Part shown: piece by piece, positions 38,520 to 48,077 of the stretch
How positions within the stretch are numbered: the first letter of the stretch is position 1
How the letters are laid out: the number at the start of each line of letters is the position of its first letter
Origin: Methylophaga thalassica
Lineage (GTDB): Bacteria > Pseudomonadota > Gammaproteobacteria > Nitrosococcales > Methylophagaceae
Assembly: GCF_030159795.1 (NCBI RefSeq)
Contig: NZ_BSND01000013.1
Coordinates: forward strand, 62,001 to 126,000
Length of the DNA stretch: 64,000 nucleotides
Direction: 5' to 3'
Program-made: the position numbers and the translations under genes
Notes under the pieces: model-generated
What the model saw: only the letters and a program-made list of their open reading frames with translations
Told to the model about the DNA's origin: nothing
The model's database searches: none

Positions 38520-39833
38520 TTAATGAAGTTTGATTTTAGGATGTACACTACGTCTAAAGATATGTGATAACGACAGCATCGCTACACGGAAAGGCCCAAA
38601 TAAGGCTACCTGATGCATCTTATACAGCGACAGATACATGAGACGCGCCATAAAGCCCTCAATCATCAAGCTACCTTTGCTCAGGTTGCCCATCAGGTTA
38701 CCAACAGTACTGTACTTACCAAGAGAGACCAGTGAACCGTAATCATGATATTCAAATTCAGGTGCTACCTTACCTGCCATCCGGTTACGTATTGACTTGT
38801 ATACAACAGATGCCATTTGATGAGCTGCTTGCGCGCGTGGTGGAACATTTTCATCGTGACCCTGCCATTTACATGCACAGCAATCGCCGATGGCGTAAAT
38901 ATCATCGTCAAGGGTTGTTTGCAGTGTCTGTCTGACAACAAGTTGATTCATCCAGTTAGTTTCAAGTCCAGCGATATCTTTCAGGAATTCAGGTGCTTTG
39001 ATACCAGCTGCCCAAACTTTTATAGATGCAGGGATGGTTTTACCACTCTCAGTAAATATAGCCTTATCATTGACTTCTACGACGCGTTCGCCGGTAAGAA
39101 CATCAACCCCAAGTTTTGTAAGTTCACTTGTGGTGGCTGCTGATAAGTTTTCTGGTAAACCAGGTAAAACGCGGTTTGCGGCTTCGATGATGCTAATTTT
39201 TACGTCCTGAGGTTGTACTTCATCCAGACCATAAGCCGTCAGTAAGTGAGAAACCTCATGCAATTGAGCACTAAGTTCTATACCAGTAGCCCCCGCGCCG
39301 ACAATTGCGATATTTAGCTGGCCTTCGTCTAGCGGTTTGCCTTGCGTATGCGCGCGCAGATAAGCCTCAAGCAGTTTATTCTGGAAAGATTCAGCTTGTT
39401 TGGTTGTATCGAGGAATAAACAATGATCACGAACACCTTTTATACCAAAATCGTGACTGACGCTGCCGACAGATATCACAAGATAGTCATATTCAAATTC
39501 ACGACGTGGAATAATCTCAACACCATCGGGGTTGAGCGTTGGTGCAAGAGATATTGTCTTGCGGTTTCTGTCGAGACCATCCATTTTGCCAAGACGGAAG
39601 CGAAATCCGCTAGCGTTAGCCTGACTCAGGTATTCAATTTCGTCTTCATGAGAATCGAGCGTGCCAGCTGCAACTTCATGAAGAAGTGGTTTCCAGATGT
39701 GAGTGTGCGTATTATCGACAAGCGTAATTTCAGCCTTGCCTTTTTTACCCAGTTTTTTGCCGAGTTTAGTGACCAATTCAAGGCCACCTGCTCCACCACC
39801 GACAACCACAATTTTTGGAATACTGTTAGACAT
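38520..39833 (-). CDS. ndh: Type II NADH dehydrogenase (NDH-2)
   Basis: Single-subunit, non-proton-pumping NADH:quinone oxidoreductase on the inner membrane. The 437 residues carry an FAD-binding VVVGGGAGGLELVTKLGKKL at the N-terminus, an NADH-binding IAIVGAGATGIELSAQLHEV (about 172-191), and the second FAD contact YAIGDCCACKWQGHDENVP with PPRAQAAHQMA. The C-terminal basic amphipathic stretch (LYKMHQVALFGPFRVAML) is the membrane-binding region. The ATG at 39833 has GGAG upstream; the in-frame TTG at 39848 overlaps that ribosome-binding site. Confidence 0.95.
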   Translation of the reverse strand: MSNSIPKIVVVGGGAGGLELVTKLGKKLGKKGKAEITLVDNTHTHIWKPLLHEVAAGTLDSHEDEIEYLSQANASGFRFRLGKMDGLDRNRKTISLAPTLNPDGVEIIPRREFEYDYLVISVGSVSHDFGIKGVRDHCLFLDTTKQAESFQNKLLEAYLRAHTQGKPLDEGQLNIAIVGAGATGIELSAQLHEVSHLLTAYGLDEVQPQDVKISIIEAANRVLPGLPENLSAATTSELTKLGVDVLTGERVVEVNDKAIFTESGKTIPASIKVWAAGIKAPEFLKDIAGLETNWMNQLVVRQTLQTTLDDDIYAIGDCCACKWQGHDENVPPRAQAAHQMASVVYKSIRNRMAGKVAPEFEYHDYGSLVSLGKYSTVGNLMGNLSKGSLMIEGFMARLMYLSLYKMHQVALFGPFRVAMLSLSHIFRRSVHPKIKLH

Positions 39834-39973
39834 TCGCAAAGGCTCCAATCTGACGCAAAATTACAATGAGTTATCGATTTTAACGTAAAAAACCTTATAA
39901 AACCTATCTTATTTTTACTATATCTGTTTAGTCTGGCAAAATTTACACCTTAACTTATTCACAGAGAAATGAA

Positions 39974-40522
39974 ATGCAAGCAAGGCCTGAAAAACCTCGT
40001 CTGGCTTGGGCTGTTACTGGCTCAGGGCATTACCTGAAAGAGTGTCTGGAAATTGTCCGGGAATTAGAGGATGTGGACTTGTTTTATAGCCGTGCAGGTG
40101 AAGAAGTCGTGAGAATGTACGGATATGACCCAAAATCCCAAGTACCAGAGGGACGGGTTTACCGTGACAGAGCCGCCAGTGCGCCACCTGTGGGCCTTTT
40201 TTATCGGGGTGATTACCATAGTTTAGTAGTAGCACCAGCGACATCTAATACCGTGGCTAAGATGGTATTAGGCATTTCTGATACCTTAGTGACAAACATT
40301 TTTGCTCAGGCAGGTAAGTGCCAAATCCCAAGTATCGTGCTGGCCTGTGACTCTGAGCCGGAGATTGATACACCTGCACCAGATCGAATCGTGCGTGTTT
40401 GGCCTCGCAGGATCGATCTTGAGCACACCAAGACGTTGAGAACATTCGAAGCAACCACCGTCGTAGACGATGCTGACCAGCTGTTTGCTGCACTGAAAAT
40501 ACGCCTGAAAGAGGTGGGCTGA
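39974..40522 (+). CDS. Flavoprotein, DmrB-like (candidate dihydromethanopterin reductase)
   Basis: Flavin-binding protein of 182 residues of the phosphopantothenoylcysteine-decarboxylase-like fold. LAWAVTGSGHYLKECLEIV forms the nucleotide-binding start, and LVVAPATSNTVAKMVLGISDTLVTN is the conserved flavin/APA(S/T)-N motif. A pair of cysteines appears in AGKCQIPSIVLACDSEPE. Related proteins annotated as archaeal flavoprotein or DmrB reduce dihydromethanopterin. Being first in an operon with a DHPS-like gene, a DUF447 gene and mfnB supports a role in making or reducing the methanopterin cofactor. The next gene starts seven bases downstream. Confidence 0.8.
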   Translation: MQARPEKPRLAWAVTGSGHYLKECLEIVRELEDVDLFYSRAGEEVVRMYGYDPKSQVPEGRVYRDRAASAPPVGLFYRGDYHSLVVAPATSNTVAKMVLGISDTLVTNIFAQAGKCQIPSIVLACDSEPEIDTPAPDRIVRVWPRRIDLEHTKTLRTFEATTVVDDADQLFAALKIRLKEVG

Positions 40523-40529
40523 GTCCCGC

Positions 40530-42101
40530 ATGTCTGAAAGAATTTTGTTTATCACCGGCAAGCTTGCAGAACCAAGTGTAAATCAGGTTTTACAGGAAAT
40601 GGCACCCCTGCCATTTGATTACCGGGTACACCAAATTGGTGTGTCGGTGGCGGCGTTGATAACGGATGCGATGATCGCACGCAGGCTTAAAGCAGAAGAC
40701 TATCAGGACTGTGACGAAATTATCGTACCGGGGCGGTGCCGTGGTGACCTTGAAGCGCTGGGTAAAGAATTAGGTATTAAAATTACACGTGGACCAGATG
40801 AAATTAAGGATCTGCCAATCCACTTTGGTCGAGCAAAAAAACGCCCCGATCTGAGCCGCTATTCCGTTGATATTTTCGCAGAAATTGTTGATGCACCAGA
40901 ACGTACGATTGATAGCATTATCGACCGAGCAAACTATTACCGTGATAATGGTGCCGATGTCATTGATATTGGTTGCTTACCTCAAGAGTCATTTCCACAC
41001 CTTGAAGAAGCTGTTAAAGCATTACATGATAATGGTTTTAAAGTAAGTGTGGACTCACTATCATTGCCGGACTTAAAAAGAGCCGCTAATGCTGGCGCGG
41101 ACTACTTATTGAGCCTTACTGAAAAAACCATCGACCTTGCTAAAGAAACCGATGCTATACCGATATTAGTTCCAGCTGAACCAGGTTCACTCGAGTCATT
41201 AGAACGAGCGATGGAAATAATGGAACGATGGGGCAAACCGTATATTGCTGATCCGATATTAGATCCCATCCATTTTGGCCTGACAGCATCTATCGTTCGT
41301 TATTATCAATTAAGAGAAAAATACCCTGATATTCCAATAATGATGGGAGTGGGTAATTTAACTGAGCTTACAGACGCAGACACCAGCGGCATCAATGCGA
41401 TGCTGTTTGGCATTATTTCAGAGCTGAATGTAAGTTGTGTTTTGGCTACCGAAGTCAGTCAGCATGCGCGACGAGCTATAAGAGAAGCGGATGTGGCAAG
41501 AAGGATGATGTATGCAGCTAAACAGGATAATAGTTTACCGCGAGATTTTACGGCTGACCTTCTAGTTGCGCATGAACGGAAACCCTTTACGGATAGTCGG
41601 GATGAAATTATAGCGCTGGCTGAAAACATTAAAGATCCGAACTATCGTATAAAAATTGCAGCTGATGGCATCTATTTGTTTAATCGTGACGGTATTATTC
41701 ATGATGTGGATCCGTTTGAGTTTTATCCACACCTTGAAGTAGAAAATGATCCTGGACATGCATTTTACTTGGGTGTGGAACTTGCCAGAGCACAAACAGC
41801 CTGGGAATTAGGTAAACGTTATACTCAGGATGAAGAACTTCAGTGGGGTTGTGCTGTATCGAGAGAGGAAGACGATCTCAGCGAGCAGAAAGAAGAAGGC
41901 ACCACGATGAAGAAAACAAAGAAACAACGTGCCTGCGGGACAGCTGAGGCCAGTGATACCGCGCGAGAAAGTATGAAAAAAATCGTGCGTGATGAGAAAG
42001 CCCCTAAAGTGAAAAAACGACGTACGGCCTGTAGAACGGCAGAGTCCGATAAAAAGAAAAAGGAGCGCCCCTGTGGCACGGCTGACCGCAAAGATTCATG
42101 A
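40530..42101 (+). CDS. Dihydropteroate-synthase-like protein of the tetrahydromethanopterin cluster, with unusual basic Cys tail
   Basis: Protein of 523 residues. Residues about 1-140 form an N-terminal domain (RILFITGKLAEPSVNQVL, DEIIVPGRCRGDLEALGKEL). Residues about 145-340 form a pterin-binding TIM barrel like dihydropteroate synthase (DNGADVIDIGCLP, VSVDSLSLPDLKRAANAGAD, PIMMGVGNLTELTDAD). Homologues lie in methanopterin gene clusters of methylotrophs and in methanogens; the exact reaction is unsettled. The last 64 residues are unusual: Lys/Arg-rich with three copies of a Cys motif (RACGTAE, TACRTAE, RPCGTAD). An internal ATG at 41907 with AAGAAGG upstream could start that tail separately. 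The DUF447 gene overlaps by 29 bases. Confidence 0.85.
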   Translation: MSERILFITGKLAEPSVNQVLQEMAPLPFDYRVHQIGVSVAALITDAMIARRLKAEDYQDCDEIIVPGRCRGDLEALGKELGIKITRGPDEIKDLPIHFGRAKKRPDLSRYSVDIFAEIVDAPERTIDSIIDRANYYRDNGADVIDIGCLPQESFPHLEEAVKALHDNGFKVSVDSLSLPDLKRAANAGADYLLSLTEKTIDLAKETDAIPILVPAEPGSLESLERAMEIMERWGKPYIADPILDPIHFGLTASIVRYYQLREKYPDIPIMMGVGNLTELTDADTSGINAMLFGIISELNVSCVLATEVSQHARRAIREADVARRMMYAAKQDNSLPRDFTADLLVAHERKPFTDSRDEIIALAENIKDPNYRIKIAADGIYLFNRDGIIHDVDPFEFYPHLEVENDPGHAFYLGVELARAQTAWELGKRYTQDEELQWGCAVSREEDDLSEQKEEGTTMKKTKKQRACGTAEASDTARESMKKIVRDEKAPKVKKRRTACRTAESDKKKKERPCGTADRKDS

Positions 42102-42651
42102 AGTCATCGTAACAACAAAAAATGCTGATGGTACGGCGCATCATGCGCCGATGGGAATTAGTGAAGTAAACAATTACTTTCAAATAAAACCATTTAAACC
42201 CTCAACAACATACAACAATCTGATGAACCAGCGGTCGTGTAGTATTAATTATATTGATGATGTTCGTGTATTTGCTGGGGCATTAACCGGGCATCGACAA
42301 TGGCCAATATCACCATGCGAAAAGGTGGATGGGCTCTATTTGACGGATGCGCTAAGTCATAGTGAAATCGCAATTCAGAATGTGGATGACGATGATCCGC
42401 GTGCATGTTTTTATGGTGCTGTGGTAAATGAACAGCAACACGGCTTATTTCGTGGTTACAACCGTGCCCAAAGCGCCGTGATTGAAGCGGCGATTTTGGT
42501 CAGTCGACTGTCCATGCTGCCGGAACAAAAAATTCGCGATGAAATTAACTACTTAACCATTGGCATGGAAAAAACCGCGGGAGAACGCGAGTGGGAAGCC
42601 TGGGGATGGTTAATGGAAAAGGTTAAACAAGCAGGTATCGATGTCGAATAA
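42073..42651 (+). CDS. DUF447-family protein of the methanopterin/methanofuran operon
   Basis: Protein of 192 residues of the DUF447 family, which has a flavin-reductase-like split-barrel N-terminus (KIHEVIVTTKNADGTAHHAP, INYIDDVRVFAGALTG) and a helical C-terminus (YNRAQSAVIEAAILVSRL). The family recurs in tetrahydromethanopterin clusters of methylotrophic bacteria and in archaea, but no reaction is established to my knowledge. Translation starts at GTG: AGGAG stands seven bases before it, inside the 3' end of the preceding gene. It overlaps mfnB by 11 bases, so all four genes are tightly coupled. Confidence 0.85.
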   Translation: MARLTAKIHEVIVTTKNADGTAHHAPMGISEVNNYFQIKPFKPSTTYNNLMNQRSCSINYIDDVRVFAGALTGHRQWPISPCEKVDGLYLTDALSHSEIAIQNVDDDDPRACFYGAVVNEQQHGLFRGYNRAQSAVIEAAILVSRLSMLPEQKIRDEINYLTIGMEKTAGEREWEAWGWLMEKVKQAGIDVE

Positions 42652-43327
42652 CACAAAGTGGCTTGCCAGTGTTCAATCGCTGGAAGAAGCGCAAAGCTTG
42701 AACGAGTGTCTGCCAGATATACTTGACATGAAACAACCGGCACAAGGCGCCTTGGGTGCCCTGCCACTGGATGTGGTGAAAAATGTCGTCAAATGGGCAT
42801 CAGGTCGGTGTTTAACCAGTGCCACAGTTGGTGATTTGCCAATGCAGGTTCAATTCATTGAACCTGCAATTATGAAGATGGCTGAAACAGGTGTGGATTA
42901 TGTCAAAGTAGGCTTATTTGGCGGCGATGAGCAGGCTGAATGTCTGCAAGAATTAACGCCGGTTATCAAACAACTTAATACACCGGTCATTGCCGTGACG
43001 TTTGCTGATCGTCACTATGAAAAGGATGTGATAAAACAGGTATTGCAGACAGGATTTAGCGGTGTAATGATCGATACCGCTGAAAAAAATGGTCGTTCCT
43101 TGTTGGATCTTTGGTCCGTTGATGCCCTGACTGACTTTGTAAACGTCGTAAAAGATGCACAACAATTATGTGGTTTGGCAGGTGCATTACGCATTGATGA
43201 CATTGCTACCCTGCGAACATTACAGCCGGACTATCTTGGCTTTCGCAGTGCCCTTTGTCCAGACCGAAAACGAAATGGAACCTTATCCGTAACATTGGCC
43301 AAAACTATCGCGTCAGCGTTACAGTAA
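42641..43327 (+). CDS. mfnB: (5-formylfuran-3-yl)methyl phosphate synthase
   Basis: Forms the furan ring precursor of methanofuran from two molecules of glyceraldehyde 3-phosphate (DUF556 family). The 228-residue (beta-alpha)8 protein keeps the catalytic pattern of archaeal MfnB: Lys31 in DMKQPAQGALGALP for the Schiff base, Lys89 in VDYVKVGLFGG, and DTAEKNGRSLLD with a further Lys. Its presence fits the need of the Fhc complex, encoded 25 kb away, for methanofuran. It ends the four-gene cofactor operon. Confidence 0.92.
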   Translation: MSNNTKWLASVQSLEEAQSLNECLPDILDMKQPAQGALGALPLDVVKNVVKWASGRCLTSATVGDLPMQVQFIEPAIMKMAETGVDYVKVGLFGGDEQAECLQELTPVIKQLNTPVIAVTFADRHYEKDVIKQVLQTGFSGVMIDTAEKNGRSLLDLWSVDALTDFVNVVKDAQQLCGLAGALRIDDIATLRTLQPDYLGFRSALCPDRKRNGTLSVTLAKTIASALQ

Positions 43328-43397
43328 ACGTTATAAGCAGGCTTTATTGGCAGGACGCCAGTGAAATAGGTCATCATTAAATCGCAAGGAGGCGAAC

Positions 43398-44264
43398 ATG
43401 CAACTTGTTCAACGTTTTATCCGTGTTTTTTTAATTCTTACCCTGCTTACCTTTAACGGGATCGTTCATGCTGCTCAGGCCATGCCGCCAGTGCAGCTGG
43501 CCAGTGTGTATAAGTCAGACAATGCTGAGCCAATATCAGCCTACCTCGTCAGCGAGAAATTTGATGGTGTTCGAGCTATATGGACCGGCACAGAACTACT
43601 GACGCGAAGTGGAAACCTTATTAATGCCCCGGACTGGTTTACTGCTCCCCTCCCTGATGTGTGGTTGGACGGTGAGTTGTGGACAACGCATCAGGACTTT
43701 GCCCGGCTCAGTGGTATTGTGAGAACACAAACACCTGTTGATGAGGAGTGGCAACATGTTAGTTACCGCGTATTTGATATGCCTGATAAAAATTTGCCGT
43801 TTGAGCAACGTTATCAAAACTACACTCGTTTAATCACTAAACTAGATCTGCCTCATCTCAAAACAGTTAAACAACAACGCGTTGCGAGTAATGCCGCATT
43901 AAAAGATCTATTACAGCAAAAGCTTGAGCACGGCGCGGAAGGTCTGATTCTACACCTCGCCTCTGCCAAACATCAGGGTGGCAGAACAGAGGCGTTATTA
44001 AAATTAAAACCTTACGACGATGAAGAAGCTGTCGTTATTGGACACCTGCCTGGTAAAGGCAAATATACCCATCAGTTAGGTGCATTACGCGTTAAAAATG
44101 CTCAAGGTCAAATTTTCGCTATTGGCAGTGGTTTATCCGATCAAGATCGCCTAAATCCGCCTGCGATTGGAACGGTTATCACCTATCGTTATCAAGGTTA
44201 TACCAAAAATGGCTTGCCTCGTTTTGCTCGTTTTTTGCGTATCCGTGACACCGAACTGGATTAA
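43398..44264 (+). CDS. ligE: Exported ATP-dependent DNA ligase (LigE type)
   Basis: Minimal ATP-dependent DNA ligase of 288 residues, predicted to be periplasmic. A signal peptide (about 1-28, ending AAQAM) precedes the nucleotidyltransferase domain. The adenylated Lys54 lies in motif I (SEKFDGVRAIWTG), motif III-like DVWLDGELWTT follows, and late motifs appear as GAEGLILHLASAKHQGGR and ALLKLKPYDDEEAVV. The OB domain runs to the C-terminus with no zinc finger or BRCT domain. LigE proteins are thought to act on incoming or extracellular DNA in competent Gram-negative bacteria. A strong AAGGAGG ribosome-binding site precedes it, 70 bases after mfnB. Confidence 0.9.
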   Translation: MQLVQRFIRVFLILTLLTFNGIVHAAQAMPPVQLASVYKSDNAEPISAYLVSEKFDGVRAIWTGTELLTRSGNLINAPDWFTAPLPDVWLDGELWTTHQDFARLSGIVRTQTPVDEEWQHVSYRVFDMPDKNLPFEQRYQNYTRLITKLDLPHLKTVKQQRVASNAALKDLLQQKLEHGAEGLILHLASAKHQGGRTEALLKLKPYDDEEAVVIGHLPGKGKYTHQLGALRVKNAQGQIFAIGSGLSDQDRLNPPAIGTVITYRYQGYTKNGLPRFARFLRIRDTELD

Positions 44265-44371
44265 ATCTGACAAATAAGAAGAATAGGCCATGCGTTTGAT
44301 TTTTAGTGTTCTCAACAGTGATATAAACGTAACAATGTATGGTTGGTTTGTATCAATGTATATGTTTAATT

Positions 44372-44611
44372 TTAGCTAACGTGAACGGTTTTTTTCACTA
44401 GGATAGCTACTATAGGTCTGACAATAAGAACGCAAATAAAGGCCGCTGGCATGGCAATTTTATAAGCATGTAAAACATCACTGATGTAATGCGAAGACCA
44501 ACCCTGGTTAACGCCAGTAATAATTAAGCACATTAACATGGCCATAATCCCTGCCATATAAAAAGCAAATACATAAGATGTCAATTTGACGGGTAACTTC
44601 TTTGTTTTCAT
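44372..44611 (-). CDS. DUF2798-family small membrane protein
   Basis: Small inner-membrane protein of 79 residues with two hydrophobic segments (about 11-32 and 48-70) separated by GVNQGWSSHYISDVLHAYKI, the DUF2798 layout with its conserved RPIVA near the end. Function is unknown across the family. It is transcribed divergently from a LysR-type regulator starting 126 bases away, so that regulator may control it. Confidence 0.8.
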   Translation of the reverse strand: MKTKKLPVKLTSYVFAFYMAGIMAMLMCLIITGVNQGWSSHYISDVLHAYKIAMPAAFICVLIVRPIVAILVKKTVHVS

Positions 44612-44737
44612 TACTGACTCCTCTTAATTTATGGTGAGAAGTTTAACCATGTTACTGTTAAGTAAATAGAGGGTATAAACTAAATAAATTATTAAGTTAA
44701 AGTTAGCAATATTGTGTTGCTTATAGGGAATCAACAG

Positions 44738-45667
44738 ATGGATACGATGCGTGGTGTAGAGAGTTTTGTCAGATCGGTGGAGTTAGGCAGTCTTGCAGCC
44801 GCATCAAGAAGGTTAGGTATTAGCGCAGCGGCGGTCAGCCAGAATATTGCCCGATTAGAGTCTGCTTTAGCTACACGTTTACTTACCAGAACGACAAGAA
44901 GTCTGGCATTAACAGATAGCGGAGAAGTTTATTACCAGCGAGTAAAAGGTCTGTTGCAAGAGATGGAGCTGGCGGCAGAAGCTGTTTCATTAGTTGATGG
45001 TAAAGTGTCTGGACGACTGAAAATAGCCTGCTCTGCAGCCTTTGCACGGCATGTATTAGCTCCGTTACTCCCCATGTTTTATGAGCAGTATCCAGAACTG
45101 AGTATAGAGCTTATGGCCAGTGACAGACATGTTGACCATCGGCAGGAAGGCATTGATGTCAGTATTCGAATTCGAGAGCAACTGGATGATAGCCTGGTGG
45201 CGAATCGACTTACTACCGTTCCGCTTGTTTATTGTGCTTCCCCTGATTATCTAGATAAAAATGGTGTTCCAGATTCTATTGCTGAATTACGTCAGCATAG
45301 ATGTTTGCTGTTTAAAATTCCTGTTGATGAAAAAATAGTCGGGTGGTCTTTTATAAGGCATGGTGAACGCTTCCAACCAGAAGTCAGAACAGCCATGATT
45401 TGTGATGATATTGATATGTTGGCGAATATCACCGTTGCAGGCGGAGGTATTGCGAGATTAGCCGCTTTTGTTGCAACCCCTTATATTGCTGAAGGAAGAC
45501 TCATTCCCTTATTTGAAGCTGGCAATCACTCTGAACTTCATGGTGAAGCGGAACCTTTAGATTATTATTTCTGTGTTGCTGATCGTTTTGCAAAAACGCT
45601 AAAAGTACGGGTTTTTCAGGACTTTTTGCATCAGAATTTACCTAATAGCTGGGATAAGGGAGAGTAG
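44738..45667 (+). CDS. LysR-family transcription regulator (DsdC/AaeR-like subgroup)
   Basis: LysR-type regulator of 309 residues. The winged helix-turn-helix is at about 2-60 (FVRSVELGSLAAASRRLGIS and AAAVSQNIARLESALATRLL); the effector domain starts near RLKIACSAAFARHVLAPL. The sequence pattern (TRTTRSLALTDSG) is that of the large subgroup often found next to the small membrane or oxidoreductase genes it controls. The ATG at 44738 follows AGGGA. A GTG eight codons upstream is also in frame. The effector and target are unknown, but the divergent DUF2798 gene is the obvious candidate. Confidence 0.88.
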   Translation: MDTMRGVESFVRSVELGSLAAASRRLGISAAAVSQNIARLESALATRLLTRTTRSLALTDSGEVYYQRVKGLLQEMELAAEAVSLVDGKVSGRLKIACSAAFARHVLAPLLPMFYEQYPELSIELMASDRHVDHRQEGIDVSIRIREQLDDSLVANRLTTVPLVYCASPDYLDKNGVPDSIAELRQHRCLLFKIPVDEKIVGWSFIRHGERFQPEVRTAMICDDIDMLANITVAGGGIARLAAFVATPYIAEGRLIPLFEAGNHSELHGEAEPLDYYFCVADRFAKTLKVRVFQDFLHQNLPNSWDKGE

Positions 45668-45703
45668 GTACCATTAAGCCCCCTACTCCACCCATCCATT
45701 ACG

Positions 45704-47983
45704 CTAGGCTGCCTGAGATTGGCGTAACTCTCTGGCGGCTTCAACCATGGCTTCCAGCGCGGGTTTCACTTCTGCCCATTGACGGGTTTTCAGGCCACAG
45801 TCGGGGTTGACCCACAAACGTTCAGCCGGAATTCGCTGTGCCGCTTTTTTCATCAGGGTTTTCATGTACTCCACATTAGGAATATTCGGTGTATGGATGT
45901 CATATACACCCGGTCCAATTTCATTGGGGTAATCAAAGGCATTAAAGACATCCAGTAGTTCCATATCTGACCGTGAGGTTTCAATGGTGATGACATCAGC
46001 ATCCATCGCAGCAATTGATTCAATAATGTCATTGAACTCGGAATAGCACATATGGGTATGGATTTGCGTTTCATTCGCTACGCCATTGGCAGTGACTCGG
46101 AAACAACGTACCGCCCAGTCAAGGTAGTCTTGCCATTCAGCACGACGCAGCGGTAGCCCTTCGCGTAATGCCGCTTCATCGATTTGAATGATGTTAACCC
46201 CAGACTTTTCAAGATCCAGTACTTCATCACGAATGGCCAGGGCCAGTTGTAAACACGTGTCTGAACGTGGTTGATCATCACGAACAAAGGACCAGTTCAG
46301 CATGGTGACAGGGCCAGTCAGCATGCCTTTTACAGGCTTATCGGTCAGTGATTGAGCATAATTAATCCAGTCGACGGTCATTGCACGGGGTCGTGCGATA
46401 TCCCCAAAGATGATAGGAGGTTTAACACAGCGTGAACCGTAAGATTGCACCCAAGCAAACCGGCTGAAGATATAACCATCGAGTTGTTCGCCGAAGTATT
46501 CCACCATATCGTTTCGCTCTGCTTCACCGTGCACCAGAACATCCAGCCCAACTTTTTCCTGCTCTTCAATTGCCAGCTGGATCTGTTGGTGCATTTTGGC
46601 TTGGTAGGCGGTAAAGTCTATCTCTCCTTTACGAAACAATTGACGTGTTTGCCGAATATCGGTGGTTTGTGGAAACGAGCCAATGGTGGTCGTGGGATAA
46701 AGCGGCAGCTTGACCTTGCTACGCTGTAATTCAGCGCGTTCAGCATAAGGTTGTTGGCGATTTGCCATGGCATCGGTAACTGATTGGAGACGCTGTTGAA
46801 TGTCACTACGGTGTACTCGCGTAGAGTTTTCTCGATGCGCAATCGAGTTAGCATTTTCGGCTAGTTCTGCTGCAAGGGCGTCACGGCCTTCATTCAGCGC
46901 GGTGGCGACAATAGCCAGTTCATCGAGCTTTTGCTCAGCAAATGCCAGCCAATCTTTTACTTCAGTATCGATATCCGTTTCGCTGTTTAAGTCGACAGGA
47001 ACATGCAATAACGAACAGGATGGCGCCAACCAAAGCCGTTGCTGAAGACGTATATAAACAGGTTCGAGCCAATCCAGCGTTGCGTTAAGGTCTGTCTTCC
47101 AGATATTTCTTCCATTGATTATGCCGATAGATAACACTTTATGTGGTGGTAACCAGTCGACCACCTTAATGACTTCATCTCGAGCATTAATGGCATCAAT
47201 ATGCAGCCCTGCTGTGGGTAATTCACAGGCCAGCTGCAGGTTTTCTTTCAGACTGCCAAAATAAGTCGTCAGCAGTAATTTAACTGGTGTTTTGTTTAAA
47301 GCAAAGTAGGCCTGGTTTAGAGCATGCTGCCAGTCCTTATCCAGTTCCGTAACAAGGATGGCTTCATCTATTTGTACCCACTCAATACCTTCTTTTGCTA
47401 ACAGGTTTAACAAAGCTTCGTATACGGGCAAGAGTTTAGGTAGCAGGTCAAGTTTGTTGCTGTCATCCTTGCTTTTACCAAGCCAAAGGTAGCTGACGGG
47501 GCCGAGAATAACGGGTTTGGCATTGACGCCTTGCTGCGTTGCTTCTCTTACGTAAGACAGATAGCGCTCAGCATGAAGTTCAAATGTGGTATCTGCGTCG
47601 AATTCCGGGACCAGATAATGATAATTTGTGTCAAACCATTTAGTCATTTCAGCTGCTGCTACAGACGTTTGTTCAACGGCTTTGCTGGTTTGACCTCTGG
47701 CGGCTTGAAAGTATTGATCCAGTTCAGACAGTCCACTACGAGCGCGTCGAGGCAAGTTACCTAGCAGTAAGCTGGTGTCTAGCACATGATCATAAAATGA
47801 AAAGTCGCCTACAGGACTAAAATCCAGCTTTTTTTGGCTATTCCAGTGTTTTTTTCTTAATTCAGCGGCTTGCCGTTCCAGAGCAATAAGCGATGTTTCA
47901 CCACGCCAGTAGGCTTCTAGAGCAAATTTTAATTCTCGTTTCTTCCCTATACGTGGGAAGCCCAGGTTATGTGTTTTTACCAT
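45704..47983 (-). CDS. metE: Cobalamin-independent methionine synthase
   Basis: Transfers the methyl group of 5-methyl-tetrahydropteroyl-triglutamate to homocysteine. The 759 residues match MetE. The N-terminal half starts [20 protein letters not shown]. The C-terminal catalytic barrel holds the zinc ligands His and Cys in [17 protein letters not shown] and the last Cys in [28 protein letters not shown] begins the second domain, and [20 protein letters not shown] follows. It is divergent from metR, the usual MetR-regulated arrangement. I see no cobalamin riboswitch in the 94-base gap. Confidence 0.97.
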   Translation of the reverse strand: MVKTHNLGFPRIGKKRELKFALEAYWRGETSLIALERQAAELRKKHWNSQKKLDFSPVGDFSFYDHVLDTSLLLGNLPRRARSGLSELDQYFQAARGQTSKAVEQTSVAAAEMTKWFDTNYHYLVPEFDADTTFELHAERYLSYVREATQQGVNAKPVILGPVSYLWLGKSKDDSNKLDLLPKLLPVYEALLNLLAKEGIEWVQIDEAILVTELDKDWQHALNQAYFALNKTPVKLLLTTYFGSLKENLQLACELPTAGLHIDAINARDEVIKVVDWLPPHKVLSIGIINGRNIWKTDLNATLDWLEPVYIRLQQRLWLAPSCSLLHVPVDLNSETDIDTEVKDWLAFAEQKLDELAIVATALNEGRDALAAELAENANSIAHRENSTRVHRSDIQQRLQSVTDAMANRQQPYAERAELQRSKVKLPLYPTTTIGSFPQTTDIRQTRQLFRKGEIDFTAYQAKMHQQIQLAIEEQEKVGLDVLVHGEAERNDMVEYFGEQLDGYIFSRFAWVQSYGSRCVKPPIIFGDIARPRAMTVDWINYAQSLTDKPVKGMLTGPVTMLNWSFVRDDQPRSDTCLQLALAIRDEVLDLEKSGVNIIQIDEAALREGLPLRRAEWQDYLDWAVRCFRVTANGVANETQIHTHMCYSEFNDIIESIAAMDADVITIETSRSDMELLDVFNAFDYPNEIGPGVYDIHTPNIPNVEYMKTLMKKAAQRIPAERLWVNPDCGLKTRQWAEVKPALEAMVEAARELRQSQAA

Positions 47984-48077
47984 GTTATGTTCCTTTACAA
48001 ATCGTGGGCCATTGTAAAGTTGATAAAAGATAAGGAATAATGATATTTATTTCTTAATCTATAAGAATATTTCATAC

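Noticed and set aside
41723-41731. Perfect TTATCCACA inside the DHPS-like gene
   Set aside because: Isolated copy in coding sequence; no cluster and no AT-rich unwinding region.
47984-48077. Cobalamin riboswitch or clear MetR boxes in the metE-metR gap
   Set aside because: The gap is too short for a cobalamin riboswitch, and no clean TGAA-N5-TTCA pair is visible.
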